DNA from: an uncultured Treponema sp.
Lineage (GTDB): Bacteria > Spirochaetota > Spirochaetia > Treponematales > Treponemataceae
DNA length: 64,000 bases
Direction of reading: 5' to 3'
NCBI GenBank assembly: GCA_900317625.1
Contig: ONHK01000001.1
Span: forward strand, 1-64,000
Position numbers and translations under genes: made by a program. This document shows positions 34,935 through 44,662 of this stretch, piece after piece (positions within the stretch are counted from its first letter, which is position 1; each line of letters begins with the position of its first letter). The notes beneath the pieces were generated by a model that saw nothing but the letters and a program-made list of their open reading frames with translations, made no database searches and was not told where the DNA came from.

Positions 34935-36038
34935 TTAAATGGAATTCAATTCATCCCTAAAAGCATTATCGGCATCCGCCTCATTGACCGTGCGTATAAT
35001 TTTCCCTTTTTTGAAAATAATTGCTTTTCCCCCTGCGCCGGCAATTCCTAAATCCGCATGTTTTCCTTCGCCAGGTCCGTTCACAACACATCCCATAACA
35101 GCAACCGTAATATCTTTTTTCATTGAAAGAAGTTCGTTTTGCCATCGTTGAACAAATCCATGGACATCAAAACCTTCCCGGCCACAGCGGGGACAAGAAA
35201 CTATCGTTACACCGCCCTTTCTTTTTCCTGTTTCATGAAGAATTTCACGGCCTGTAATAACTTCGTTTTCTGGAGTTGAAGAAAGGCTTACGCGGATTGT
35301 GCTCCCAATTCCTTCATTCAAAAGATGTGTAAATGCCATTGTCGATTTTACAATACCAGTTATCAATGGTCCGGCTTCTGTAACTCCAATATGAAGCGGA
35401 GCATCGTACTTTCTTGCGAAAGCCTCATTCGCATCAATTGTTTCCTGGACGCTGGATGCCTTCATACTTACAACATACTGATTGAAATTCAGCTCCTCAA
35501 AAACTGCCGCTTCCCTTGCTGCTGTTTCAGCCAATGCTTCCGCGCGGGAAATTTCTTTTTTTTCAACTTTTTCCGCAAGATCTTTAGGAAGACTTCCTGT
35601 GTTAACACCAATTCTGATTGCCGCACCTTTTTCACGGCAGGCATTTACAACTTCTTCAACTTTTTGGCGGTTTCCGATATTTCCTGGATTTATTCTGATT
35701 GCCGCGACATTTCCTTTTAAACATTCAAGCGCCAGCCGATGGTCAAAATGAATATCAGCAACCAATGGCATATCAGTATTGCTCTGAATTTTTACAAGGC
35801 TTGCGGCACTTTTCATATCAGGAACTGCAAAACGCAAAATATCACATCCTATAGATTTTAAAATATTTATCTGCTTTAAGAGTTCTGTCAATTTTTCATC
35901 ATTTTCGCAAATATCAACAATGCCGGATTTCCACATCGTCTGAATTGAAACTGGTTCATCGCCACCAATTCCTATCCGTTTTACATTTCCAGCTCCACCT
36001 AAAAAGACTGTCCGTGGTTTTAAAAATCTTGTTTCCAT
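34935..36038 (-). CDS. ispG: 4-hydroxy-3-methylbut-2-enyl diphosphate synthase (IspG/GcpE)
   Basis: IspG is the iron-sulfur enzyme of the MEP isoprenoid pathway that reduces methylerythritol cyclodiphosphate. The 367-residue form here starts METRFLKPRTVFLGG; a TTG at 36068 would add ten residues, but a TATAAT lies inside that extension. Family motifs are SIQTMWKSGIVD, VADIHFDHRLALE, AIRINPGNIG and, near the C-terminus, VSCPRCGREGFD and MGCVVNGPGEGK with the cluster cysteines. The length is usual for the bacterial single-domain form. Confidence 0.93.
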   Translation of the reverse strand: METRFLKPRTVFLGGAGNVKRIGIGGDEPVSIQTMWKSGIVDICENDEKLTELLKQINILKSIGCDILRFAVPDMKSAASLVKIQSNTDMPLVADIHFDHRLALECLKGNVAAIRINPGNIGNRQKVEEVVNACREKGAAIRIGVNTGSLPKDLAEKVEKKEISRAEALAETAAREAAVFEELNFNQYVVSMKASSVQETIDANEAFARKYDAPLHIGVTEAGPLITGIVKSTMAFTHLLNEGIGSTIRVSLSSTPENEVITGREILHETGKRKGGVTIVSCPRCGREGFDVHGFVQRWQNELLSMKKDITVAVMGCVVNGPGEGKHADLGIAGAGGKAIIFKKGKIIRTVNEADADNAFRDELNSI

Positions 36039-36044
36039 ATAATT

Positions 36045-36050
36045 ATTATA
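36045..36050 (-). promoter_or_regulatory. -10 box of ispG (leaderless arrangement)
   Basis: On the minus strand, TATAAT lies six bases before the ATG at 36038 with no ribosome-binding site between. A convincing -35 box is not seen. Confidence 0.5.
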
Positions 36051-36066
36051 CAATATGTCTTTAAAC

Positions 36067-36112
36067 AAAAAAAGACTGTCCGAAAACTTTGTTCCAGACA
36101 GTCCGATTTTTT
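36067..36112. terminator. terminator of the V-ATPase operon
   Basis: GACTGTC (36074-36080) and GACAGTC (36097-36103) form the stem. A-runs on the left and T-runs on the right give U-runs in both directions. It lies just after the K-subunit stop on the minus strand. Confidence 0.8.
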
Positions 36113-36124
36113 ATTTATGATTTT

Positions 36125-36556
36125 TTAAGCAATCATTGAGAATACCATTACGAACAACGCAACAGTTTCGCAAAGACCTACAACCATGATGTACTGGGCA
36201 AAACCTTTTCCTGTCTCACCAAGAGCATCAGAACCTGCAGCACCAGCTTTTCCCTGAGCAACAGCAGAGAACAACATGCCAAGACCAGAAGCAATTCCAA
36301 GACCAAGAGCTGTAGCCGGATTCATCGCACCAGAATTTACTTTTCCAACCATAGACTGCATCAAAAGGAAGCCGTAAATTGTCTGTGTCAAAGGAGCACC
36401 GGCAAATACAGTAAGAATAAATGGAGCTGGCTTATTGTTTACATAACAACGTTTCCATGCGCCAATAGCACCCTGACCTGCAATTCCAATTCCAATAGCT
36501 GAACCAATCGCAGCAATACCCATACAAAGAGCAGCACCTAACAAACCAAAATTCAT
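36125..36556 (-). CDS. atpK: V-type ATPase subunit K (c-ring proteolipid), Na+-type site
   Basis: The ATG at 36556 is chosen because GGAGAT precedes it; an upstream in-frame start lacks one. The 143-residue protein has four membrane helices in two hairpins. The second helix holds PLTQTIYGF (Thr57, Gln58, Tyr61), the third hairpin AQGKAGAAG (Gln101), and the fourth GLCETVALF (Glu130). These match the Thr, Gln, Gln, Glu and Tyr around the Na+ ion in the Enterococcus NtpK ring, so Na+ coupling is likely. It is the last gene of the V-ATPase operon. Confidence 0.9.
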   Translation of the reverse strand: MNFGLLGAALCMGIAAIGSAIGIGIAGQGAIGAWKRCYVNNKPAPFILTVFAGAPLTQTIYGFLLMQSMVGKVNSGAMNPATALGLGIASGLGMLFSAVAQGKAGAAGSDALGETGKGFAQYIMVVGLCETVALFVMVFSMIA

Positions 36557-36598
36557 AATTAATCTCCTATGGCAGAACATTTTGTTCTGCAGAATAGT

Positions 36599-38527
36599 TT
36601 ATTTTTTTATTTTTTCCGTTTCTGCAAACGGAGCATATTTGAAACCTGACCAAGACATTCCCAAGTGATTTGAGAATTCAAGTGTATTCAAACGAACGCC
36701 ATGAACAATTACTGAAAGCAAGTTCAAAACCATGTTCAAACCATGTCCAAAGACAAGAAGAATGATGGCAGCAATAAACAAAATAGCATGTCCCAAAATT
36801 GGACCGGCCATTGTATTTACAGTATTTGAAATCGCAGCGCCAGCAAGTCCTACAGCCCAAAGTCTTATATAAGAAACAATATCAGAGAAGACATTCACAA
36901 CTCCAAGCAGCACAGAAATTATATTCTTGCAGCTTTCGAGTATTGATTTTCCAACGCTTCCATCATAATTGCTGAATACAAAACTTAACGCAAAACCAAA
37001 CGCGACAAGTCCTATTGAAACTTTTCCAACCGGAACACCGTAAATAAGTTCATCAAATGCAAAAACTTGAGAACTTACAACCATATTCAGAACTACATAG
37101 AACATCCCCCAAAGCTGGTGCAACGAACCAAGTTCACCAAGCATCTTCAAAGATTTGTGATAACGTGCGATTCCCTTGAAATGAGCAACTGAAAGCTGCA
37201 GAAATCCAAGCGTAAAGCAGAAAATCTGAAGATTTTGAGCAGTTGTTAAAGTTCCTTTTGAAGGATCATCCGACCAAAACGGAAGCCAAGCCTCTGTACT
37301 GGCGTTTGAAATTGGTGGAACGGAAAGATTCACAAGCCAGGCCGGAAGTTGCTCTGGTGTCAGTCCGAACCATGTGCAGGTTACAGTTCCCCATGCGATT
37401 GTCGCAATTCCAAGCAAAAGCGCAAGATTCAAAATCGGAGCAACTTTCTGTTTTTTTGCAACAGATTTTAAAATCATCACCAATGATGCAATTGTAACAA
37501 GCGCACCATAACCACCATCGCCAAAAATCATTCCAAAGAAAACCGTAAAGAACAACAGGAACCAACCAGAAATATCATATTCGTGATACCCCGGAACTGT
37601 TCCCAAGAAATCTGTAAGCGGATAAATCAGGCTTACAAATTTATTGTTTTTAAGTTTTGTAGGAACTTCATCATCTTCCGCAGGATCTGAACAAGCCAAA
37701 GCCCAGCCATTCAATTTTACGGCTTCCTTTAACTTTTCAATGCTGTCAACAGGAACAAATCCCGAAAGCCATGCCAAATCCGTTGTTTTTCCAGCCTCTT
37801 CCTGCTCCATTCCTGAATAGATATTCTCAAACTCAATATCTGATTCAAGAGATTTTTCCAATTCCTTCATCTGAGGAACAAAAACTGCAAGAGAAACAAA
37901 TTTCTCATCAATTTTCTGGATTTCTGTAACATCAGAATCAAGTTTTGACTTTAATTCATCTGTTGAAAATTCCGGCATTGGAACTTCATAGGCTTCTGCA
38001 GGAAAACCTGAAGGTCGTTCATCTGTCGCATCAAGCAGAACAAAACGAACAATCTTTTTGAAACGATTAACGCAGATTGTCTTTGAATTTTCATCAATAA
38101 GATTGTACTTATCTTCTGGAATTTCATACATTTTGAGAGAAATATTTTTTTCTTTTAGATAAGTAAAATCTGCTGGTGTAACACCGCCCCAAGGAGCAAG
38201 ACGTTCCAATTCCGCAGAATAAGACGAAATTTCCTCCTGAAGTTTTTTCTTTTGTTCAGAAAGTTCTATAACTTCCTTGCATTTTGCAGCAATTTCTGAA
38301 TTACTGAGCTTTTCAGCTTTTTGCACTTTTTTAGGAAGCTTTATTTCTGCAAGAATCGATGCTGCATTCACAGCGTTGTTAGATGCTTCTTTAAAAGCCG
38401 CAAGCTGCTCGCCTTTTCCTTCAATATGCTCAAGATGAACAACACCAACTTTTTTCAGTTGCTTCAATGCCTCTTTTCGCTCTTTATTAAGAACTACAAG
38501 CGAGACTTTTTTCATTTGTACAATCAC
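36599..38527 (-). CDS. atpI: V-type ATPase subunit I (a subunit)
   Basis: The 642-residue protein has an N-terminal cytoplasmic stator half with coiled coil (about residues 60-110, 195-235) and a C-terminal half with seven to eight membrane helices. The membrane half includes TVFFGMIFGDGGYG, FSDIVSYIRLWAVGLAG (with the essential arginine of the ion path) and LGMSWSGFKYAPF. GTG at 38527 is the start, with AAGGAGG upstream, and overlaps the D stop by 4 bases. It pairs with the K ring to move ions. Confidence 0.92.
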   Translation of the reverse strand: MIVQMKKVSLVVLNKERKEALKQLKKVGVVHLEHIEGKGEQLAAFKEASNNAVNAASILAEIKLPKKVQKAEKLSNSEIAAKCKEVIELSEQKKKLQEEISSYSAELERLAPWGGVTPADFTYLKEKNISLKMYEIPEDKYNLIDENSKTICVNRFKKIVRFVLLDATDERPSGFPAEAYEVPMPEFSTDELKSKLDSDVTEIQKIDEKFVSLAVFVPQMKELEKSLESDIEFENIYSGMEQEEAGKTTDLAWLSGFVPVDSIEKLKEAVKLNGWALACSDPAEDDEVPTKLKNNKFVSLIYPLTDFLGTVPGYHEYDISGWFLLFFTVFFGMIFGDGGYGALVTIASLVMILKSVAKKQKVAPILNLALLLGIATIAWGTVTCTWFGLTPEQLPAWLVNLSVPPISNASTEAWLPFWSDDPSKGTLTTAQNLQIFCFTLGFLQLSVAHFKGIARYHKSLKMLGELGSLHQLWGMFYVVLNMVVSSQVFAFDELIYGVPVGKVSIGLVAFGFALSFVFSNYDGSVGKSILESCKNIISVLLGVVNVFSDIVSYIRLWAVGLAGAAISNTVNTMAGPILGHAILFIAAIILLVFGHGLNMVLNLLSVIVHGVRLNTLEFSNHLGMSWSGFKYAPFAETEKIKK

Positions 38528-39147
38528 TGTAAAGCCTCCTTTTTAGCATCAGATGCAGCCTGAAGTTTTTTCTTGGAAATTTTACTGCGCACAACCGCCG
38601 CAACTTGTTCATCACCAAGATAAACTGAAATTTTCTTTATATTTGCTTTTGTTTCAGGGATTTTTACTTTCTCAAAAAGATTTACACGCTGAGTTGTCGT
38701 GCGCAATTCCTGAGAAAGAAGCCGAACCTGTTCATCAAGAACTTCTGCTTCAAGATCCAGAGACAAAGCTTTTTCCATTCTGTCAGCAGCCATGTCAATC
38801 CATAAAGGAGTTTCGTACAAATCGTAGTCGCCACGGCTAAAATCTGCGCCTTCATAAACCGGAATAACAACACCGGCAATATTGCCGACACCTTTTTTGA
38901 TGTTTTTTACGGTTACCATTCCAGGCTTAAATGCTTCTGCTTCGCCAAAAACGGAAATCCATTCATCAAATTCCTTTTCCAGCTGTTTGCGCTTAGCGCG
39001 GACTTCTTTTGCCTTTGCGTCAATAGTACGAATTTCTGTCTGGAGCTGCTGTTTTTTAAGCGTAAGCGTAGGAAGATAACGCTGATACATTTTCAGCGCG
39101 TCTTTCTGAACTTTCTGCTCATTTTTAGTCAGCTTAATTTTCGCCAT
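38524..39147 (-). CDS. atpD: V-type ATPase subunit D (central rotor stalk)
   Basis: The 207-residue helical protein begins with KIKLTKNEQKVQKDALKMY and has long N- and C-terminal helices with KKQQLQTEIRTIDAKAKEV and QRVNLFEKVKIPETKANI, the D-subunit signature. It forms the rotor shaft within the A/B head. GAAGGAAG lies before the ATG. It is separated from B by 75 bases and overlaps I by 4. Confidence 0.92.
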   Translation of the reverse strand: MAKIKLTKNEQKVQKDALKMYQRYLPTLTLKKQQLQTEIRTIDAKAKEVRAKRKQLEKEFDEWISVFGEAEAFKPGMVTVKNIKKGVGNIAGVVIPVYEGADFSRGDYDLYETPLWIDMAADRMEKALSLDLEAEVLDEQVRLLSQELRTTTQRVNLFEKVKIPETKANIKKISVYLGDEQVAAVVRSKISKKKLQAASDAKKEALQ

Positions 39148-39222
39148 ACAGCTTCCTTCTGCTATTAGTGTTTTTTATATTTTGCAATCTTTGAATGCAA
39201 AACCTTTACTAAACCAGAATTT

Positions 39223-40520
<1,298 letters not shown>

Positions 40521-40521
<1 letters not shown>

Positions 40522-42290
40522 TATTCACCATCCTTTAGCATTTCACTAGCTTCAGCCTTTACAGTACCTTTTTTAGAAGCGTACAAATCATCAATTTCTT
40601 TTTCTTTTGCCTTGAATTCTGGTGTGTCCCAGGCAATATAATTCCAGTCCAAAGATTTCTGGCGCAACTGGTTAAAGAATATGCGGGCATCATCCTTGTC
40701 TGCAAGTTCAAAATCAGAAGCAAGAACTTTAAGAACCTTTTTGAAAGTATAAGTCTGACGTTCAACGCTTACAGCCGCATCTACTTCATCAAATGAGTTC
40801 TGCTGGAAATAAACGTTGTCAAGATATTCACTCTTCATATAAAGAACGAAATCTTCTGTTGTAGTTCCTTCCTCGCCAACAACTTTCATCATCTGATTTA
40901 CTTCAACACCAGCTTTATACACATTTCGTGCATAAGAAACCCAGTCTTCCCGGATTACAGACTTATATTTTGACCAAGAACCGATTGGATCGATTGCAGG
41001 GAATTTTCGGGCATCAGAACGCTCGCGTGTAAGTCCGTGGAAACCGCCAACAACCTTCAAAGTTGCCTGAGTTACAGGCTCTTCAAAGTTACCGCCGGCA
41101 GGAGAAACTGTTCCACCAATTGTAACAGATCCTTTTGAACCATCTCTAAGACGAACATAACCAGCTCTTTCATAGAATGCGGCAATATACGATTCAAGAT
41201 AAGCAGGGAATGCCTCTTCACCAGGAATCTCTTCCAAACGACCAGACATTTCTCGCAAAGCCTGCGCCCATCGAGAAGTTGAATCGGCAAGAAGCAAAAC
41301 ATGAAGTCCCATCTGTCTGTAATATTCAGCCAAAGTAACTGATGTGTAAACAGAAGCCTCGCGCGATGCAACTGGCATTGAAGAAGTATTACAAATAATG
41401 ATTGTGCGTTTCATCAATGATTCACCAGTGCGTGGGTCAATAAGTTCAGGGAATTCCTTGATTGTCTCAACAACTTCACCGGCACGTTCACCACACGCCG
41501 CGATGATTACAATGTCAACATCAGCATTTCTTGAAGTTGTATGCTGAATAACTGTTTTTCCAGCACCGAATGGCCCAGGAATACAGTAAGTACCACCTTT
41601 AGCAACCGGGAAGAATGTATCAATAAGACGAGTTTTTGTAACCATTGTTTCTGTTGGAGCAAGGCGTTCCGCATAACAGTCAACAGCACGCTTTACAGGC
41701 CATTCAAAGCACATTGTAAGAGTATGGTCATTTCCTTTTTCGTCTGTGATTACAGCCATTTTATCTGTGATTGTATAAGAACCGGCTGGTGTAACTTCTT
41801 TTACTGTGTATGTTCCAAGAAGTCCGAATGGAACAAGAATTTTGTGCGAGAATGGTCCTTCCGGAACAGAACCGATTGAATCACCACGCAAAACTTTATC
41901 TCCTGGTTTTACCGAAGGAGTCCAGTCCCATTTAGTTTCCTTATTAAGCGGATCTACATAAACTCCTCTTTCAAGGAAGAATCCAGCTTTTTCAGCAACC
42001 AAAGGAAGCGGGTTCTGAAGACCATCATAAACCTGACCAAGAAGTCCAGGTCCTAGCAAGGCACAAAGCATATTTCCGGCAAATTCAACTGAATCACCGG
42101 CTTTGATTCCCTGCGTCATTTCAAAAATCTGTAGCTGGGCAACGTCACCGCGAATACGGATAACTTCACCACGAAGTTTTTTGCCTTCAACATTAACGTA
42201 GGCAACTTCGTTCATGGAAATATTTCCGTCAAACTTAACAGAAACCATGTTTCCATTGATACCGACTACTTTACCTTTTGTTTCTGTCAT
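40521..42290 (-). CDS. atpA: V-type ATPase subunit A (catalytic)
   Basis: The 589-residue catalytic subunit has the P-loop [46 protein letters not shown], and the non-homologous insertion of V/A-type A subunits (residues about 120-185). It hydrolyses or makes ATP in the head. The ATG overlaps the end of the DUF2764 gene by 4 bases. Confidence 0.95.
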
Positions 42291-42832
42291 ATAGTTTCTC
42301 CAAGTATAGTATCGTAAATTTTGTGATAAGAATCTGTTCCCTTCTCTTTATCGAATTTTCTGATTCGTTCAAGCAGCATCAGCCTGATTCCATAAGCAAA
42401 CACATAATCAGCAGAAAAATAATCCATTGGCTGAAGTGTATTCAGAACGCTCAATCTGAATTCATAAAGAAACTGTTCCGCAGAAAGAGGACTATCCATT
42501 CCGACAGCAGTGCGGGCAGCCTGAACTAAATCAGCAGAAATAGAAACCGGAACTGAGCCGGCTTCTTTTTTCATTTTCTGAGCCCGAACCTGAGCAAGCG
42601 CATAACGCAAAGCCCGCTCAAAATCATACCATTTATCAAGAAATACAGATCCGGTTGATTCTGGAAACTTTGGTGCTTCAAGAGAAAGTTTATTCAAAAT
42701 CTCAATCTGTTTTGCATCAAAAAAGCGGGAACACAAATCTCTGTAATATTTTTCGGTAATTGGCAGCGCAGATTTTTCTCCAGCAGCAGAAATATCAGGT
42801 AGCTGCGAAACCAAATAATATTGTTCTTTCAC
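42287..42832 (-). CDS. DUF2764 V-ATPase-associated protein
   Basis: The 181-residue, mostly helical protein begins MKEQYYLVSQLPDIS and sits between subunits E and A, where spirochaetes regularly carry a DUF2764 gene. No archaeal-type C or F subunit gene is present in the operon, so this protein may act as a C-like socket between rotor and stator; that is inference from position. The start is GTG at 42832, overlapping the E stop by one base, with AAGGAAA upstream. Confidence 0.8.
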   Translation of the reverse strand: MKEQYYLVSQLPDISAAGEKSALPITEKYYRDLCSRFFDAKQIEILNKLSLEAPKFPESTGSVFLDKWYDFERALRYALAQVRAQKMKKEAGSVPVSISADLVQAARTAVGMDSPLSAEQFLYEFRLSVLNTLQPMDYFSADYVFAYGIRLMLLERIRKFDKEKGTDSYHKIYDTILGETI

Positions 42833-43452
42833 TAATTATTTCCTTTTGCAGCCTCTTTCATAATAGCCGCAACACGTGGATTCAAATATGCAGAGAACAA
42901 ATCTGCAACTGATTCTGCTGAATAATCATAGAATGCAGCACCATTATTTACGCCGATTCGGAATCCTGCAGAAAGAGTGCTGTCCGGCTTGATTTCAAGA
43001 CCTTTTGCAATTTCTGCTTTCAAAGCGGCTTTTAGCTCGTCTTCAAGAGATTTTAAATCTTTTTCGCTAAGAATAACAGAAAGTTCTGAAGCATCTGCAT
43101 TTTTGCACCAGGCTTTTACTGTTTCAGGAATCAAGGTTTTCATTAAATCCGATGAATAAGATTTTGCTGTTTCTGACTGAATAATACCATCAAGTTCAGC
43201 AACCAAAGAATCACGGAAACTTATAAGCATATTGCGGCAAGCCTGAGTAACAGCATCTTCACTTGCTTTTTCAAGGCGTGCAATTTCAGATTTGGCATTT
43301 TTAATCATGTCGTCTGATTTTTTCTGTGCTTCTTCAACAATAGATGCAGCTTTCTTTTCTGCATTGGCGGTAATCTGCGCAGCAGCCTCTTCGGCACTGG
43401 AAACTCCGTCTTTTTTTATTTTGTCAATTAACTCTTGTAACTGAAAATCCAT
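42832..43452 (-). CDS. atpE: V-type ATPase subunit E (peripheral stalk)
   Basis: The 206-residue protein has a long charged N-terminal helix (EEAAAQITANAEKKAASIVE, then heptad-like sequence to about residue 85) and a globular C-terminal part, the E-subunit plan. Its N-terminal helix forms part of the peripheral stalk; no separate G/H gene is visible. It is the first gene of the operon, GTGGGG lies before the ATG, and a promoter is at 43492-43520. Confidence 0.9.
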   Translation of the reverse strand: MDFQLQELIDKIKKDGVSSAEEAAAQITANAEKKAASIVEEAQKKSDDMIKNAKSEIARLEKASEDAVTQACRNMLISFRDSLVAELDGIIQSETAKSYSSDLMKTLIPETVKAWCKNADASELSVILSEKDLKSLEDELKAALKAEIAKGLEIKPDSTLSAGFRIGVNNGAAFYDYSAESVADLFSAYLNPRVAAIMKEAAKGNN

Positions 43453-43491
43453 TTTTACCCCACTAAAGTTGTTAAAAAAATGTTTTGTTTA

Positions 43492-43520
43492 AATATAATC
43501 CAAAAAATAAAAAAGACCAA
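43492..43520 (-). promoter_or_regulatory. sigma-70-like promoter of the V-ATPase operon
   Basis: On the minus strand, TTGGTC (43520-43515), a 17-base spacer and TATATT (43497-43492) lie 40 bases before the E-subunit ATG. The rest of the 159-base gap is AT-rich with no further feature. Confidence 0.6.
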
Positions 43521-43611
43521 CAAAATTAATCCAAAAATGGAATATTTTTTTACTTTTTTTATCTCAATTAACAGAAAAATAACAAAAAAATCAGAAAAGC
43601 TAAAAAAATCT

Positions 43612-44328
43612 CTACGGACGCTCAATATCAAGCACAAACTGAACTTCTGTAGCGGAACATCCAAGTTCTTTTGAAATAACATCCACATTGTAGCCTTGAT
43701 CGAAAAGCTTTAATATTTTGTCTTTTAGAGTTTCCGGTGCCTTGCTGAAATCCGCAAGAGTTTCCGAGACAAAAACTTTGGGGGAAACAACAGGAATCTG
43801 GGCATAAGCCGCCCCTTGATTATCAACATGAATATCAGTATTCACAGGAATTTCATCTTTTTTATCCTGCGCAAAATCAGATTTTTCATTAAAAAGCGTT
43901 GTCTGCAATGGTTCTACAGAAAACTGTTCTCCGTTCCGCGTTAGAACAACCGTATCTTCTGAATTTATGCTTTTTTTTGCGGATTTATTTTTTTCGTATG
44001 CAGAAGCGGCGATTTTTCTTCCAGCAGAGGGTTTTGAACTTATTTTTGCAGTCAATTCAGCAGTTCCCGCGGCGGAATTTTTCATCTCATCAAGAAGCTT
44101 CAGTTTTTTGTCAATTTCTGCGTTCAAGGATTTTAGCTTTGAAATGGAATTATCCATAAGCGTAAGATTTCTTTCAGTCTGACGGTCCAAGTCCATCAGA
44201 ATTTTATTAACCTCATCCTTTGTGCTTGAGATAATATCTTCGGTTGTAAAAAGATTTTTAAAATGACGCAAAAAAACAATCCACATTACGACATTGAAAA
44301 TACAAATCAAAATTAGAATAACTGACAA
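43612..44328 (-). CDS. SwrB/DUF6115-like membrane-anchored coiled-coil protein
   Basis: The 238-residue protein has one N-terminal membrane helix (about residues 3-20), a coiled coil (about 40-90) and a low-complexity middle. The C-terminal helix-turn-helix-like unit (KILKLFDQGYNVDVISKELG, then CSATEVQF) resembles the end of SwrB-type proteins. It is the last gene of the flagellar operon, behind the sigma factor, as swrB follows sigD in Bacillus. A role in flagellar assembly is inferred from this context. Confidence 0.55.
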   Translation of the reverse strand: MSVILILICIFNVVMWIVFLRHFKNLFTTEDIISSTKDEVNKILMDLDRQTERNLTLMDNSISKLKSLNAEIDKKLKLLDEMKNSAAGTAELTAKISSKPSAGRKIAASAYEKNKSAKKSINSEDTVVLTRNGEQFSVEPLQTTLFNEKSDFAQDKKDEIPVNTDIHVDNQGAAYAQIPVVSPKVFVSETLADFSKAPETLKDKILKLFDQGYNVDVISKELGCSATEVQFVLDIERP

Positions 44329-44331
44329 TTT

Positions 44332-44661
44332 TCACCTCGTAATATCAACATGTTGGCCGATATAAGATTCCTTCAGCCTGCTCTTATTGTTTTCTTCTTC
44401 GTCTGGAGTTTCTTTATTCTTGTTTTGCTCAAATGAGTCTGCACCGTTCTGGTTGTTATGACCGTTTTGATTTACAGATGCGGCTCCATTCTGTTTTTCA
44501 GCTTCCAGGACTTTGTTTTTCTCTTCTTCTATCTGACGCGCAATTTCCTTGTTCTGCGCATTTTGAACAGCCTGCATGCCATGCTCCGCAAAAGAAGCCT
44601 GTTTTGCAATATTAGACATCTGAGAATACATAGTTTGTAAATCAATCGGCTGAAGTCCCAT
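44332..44661 (-). CDS. small hydrophilic protein of unknown function in the flagellar operon
   Basis: The 109-residue protein begins MGLQPIDLQTMYSQMSNIA, has a helical first half with KEIARQIEEEKNKVLEAEK, and then an Asn/Gln/Glu-rich disordered tail. It has no membrane segment. It is tightly packed between fapA-like and SwrB-like genes (one- and three-base gaps), which supports it being real and co-translated. I do not recognise a family. Confidence 0.6.
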   Translation of the reverse strand: MGLQPIDLQTMYSQMSNIAKQASFAEHGMQAVQNAQNKEIARQIEEEKNKVLEAEKQNGAASVNQNGHNNQNGADSFEQNKNKETPDEEENNKSRLKESYIGQHVDITR

Positions 44662-44662
44662 C

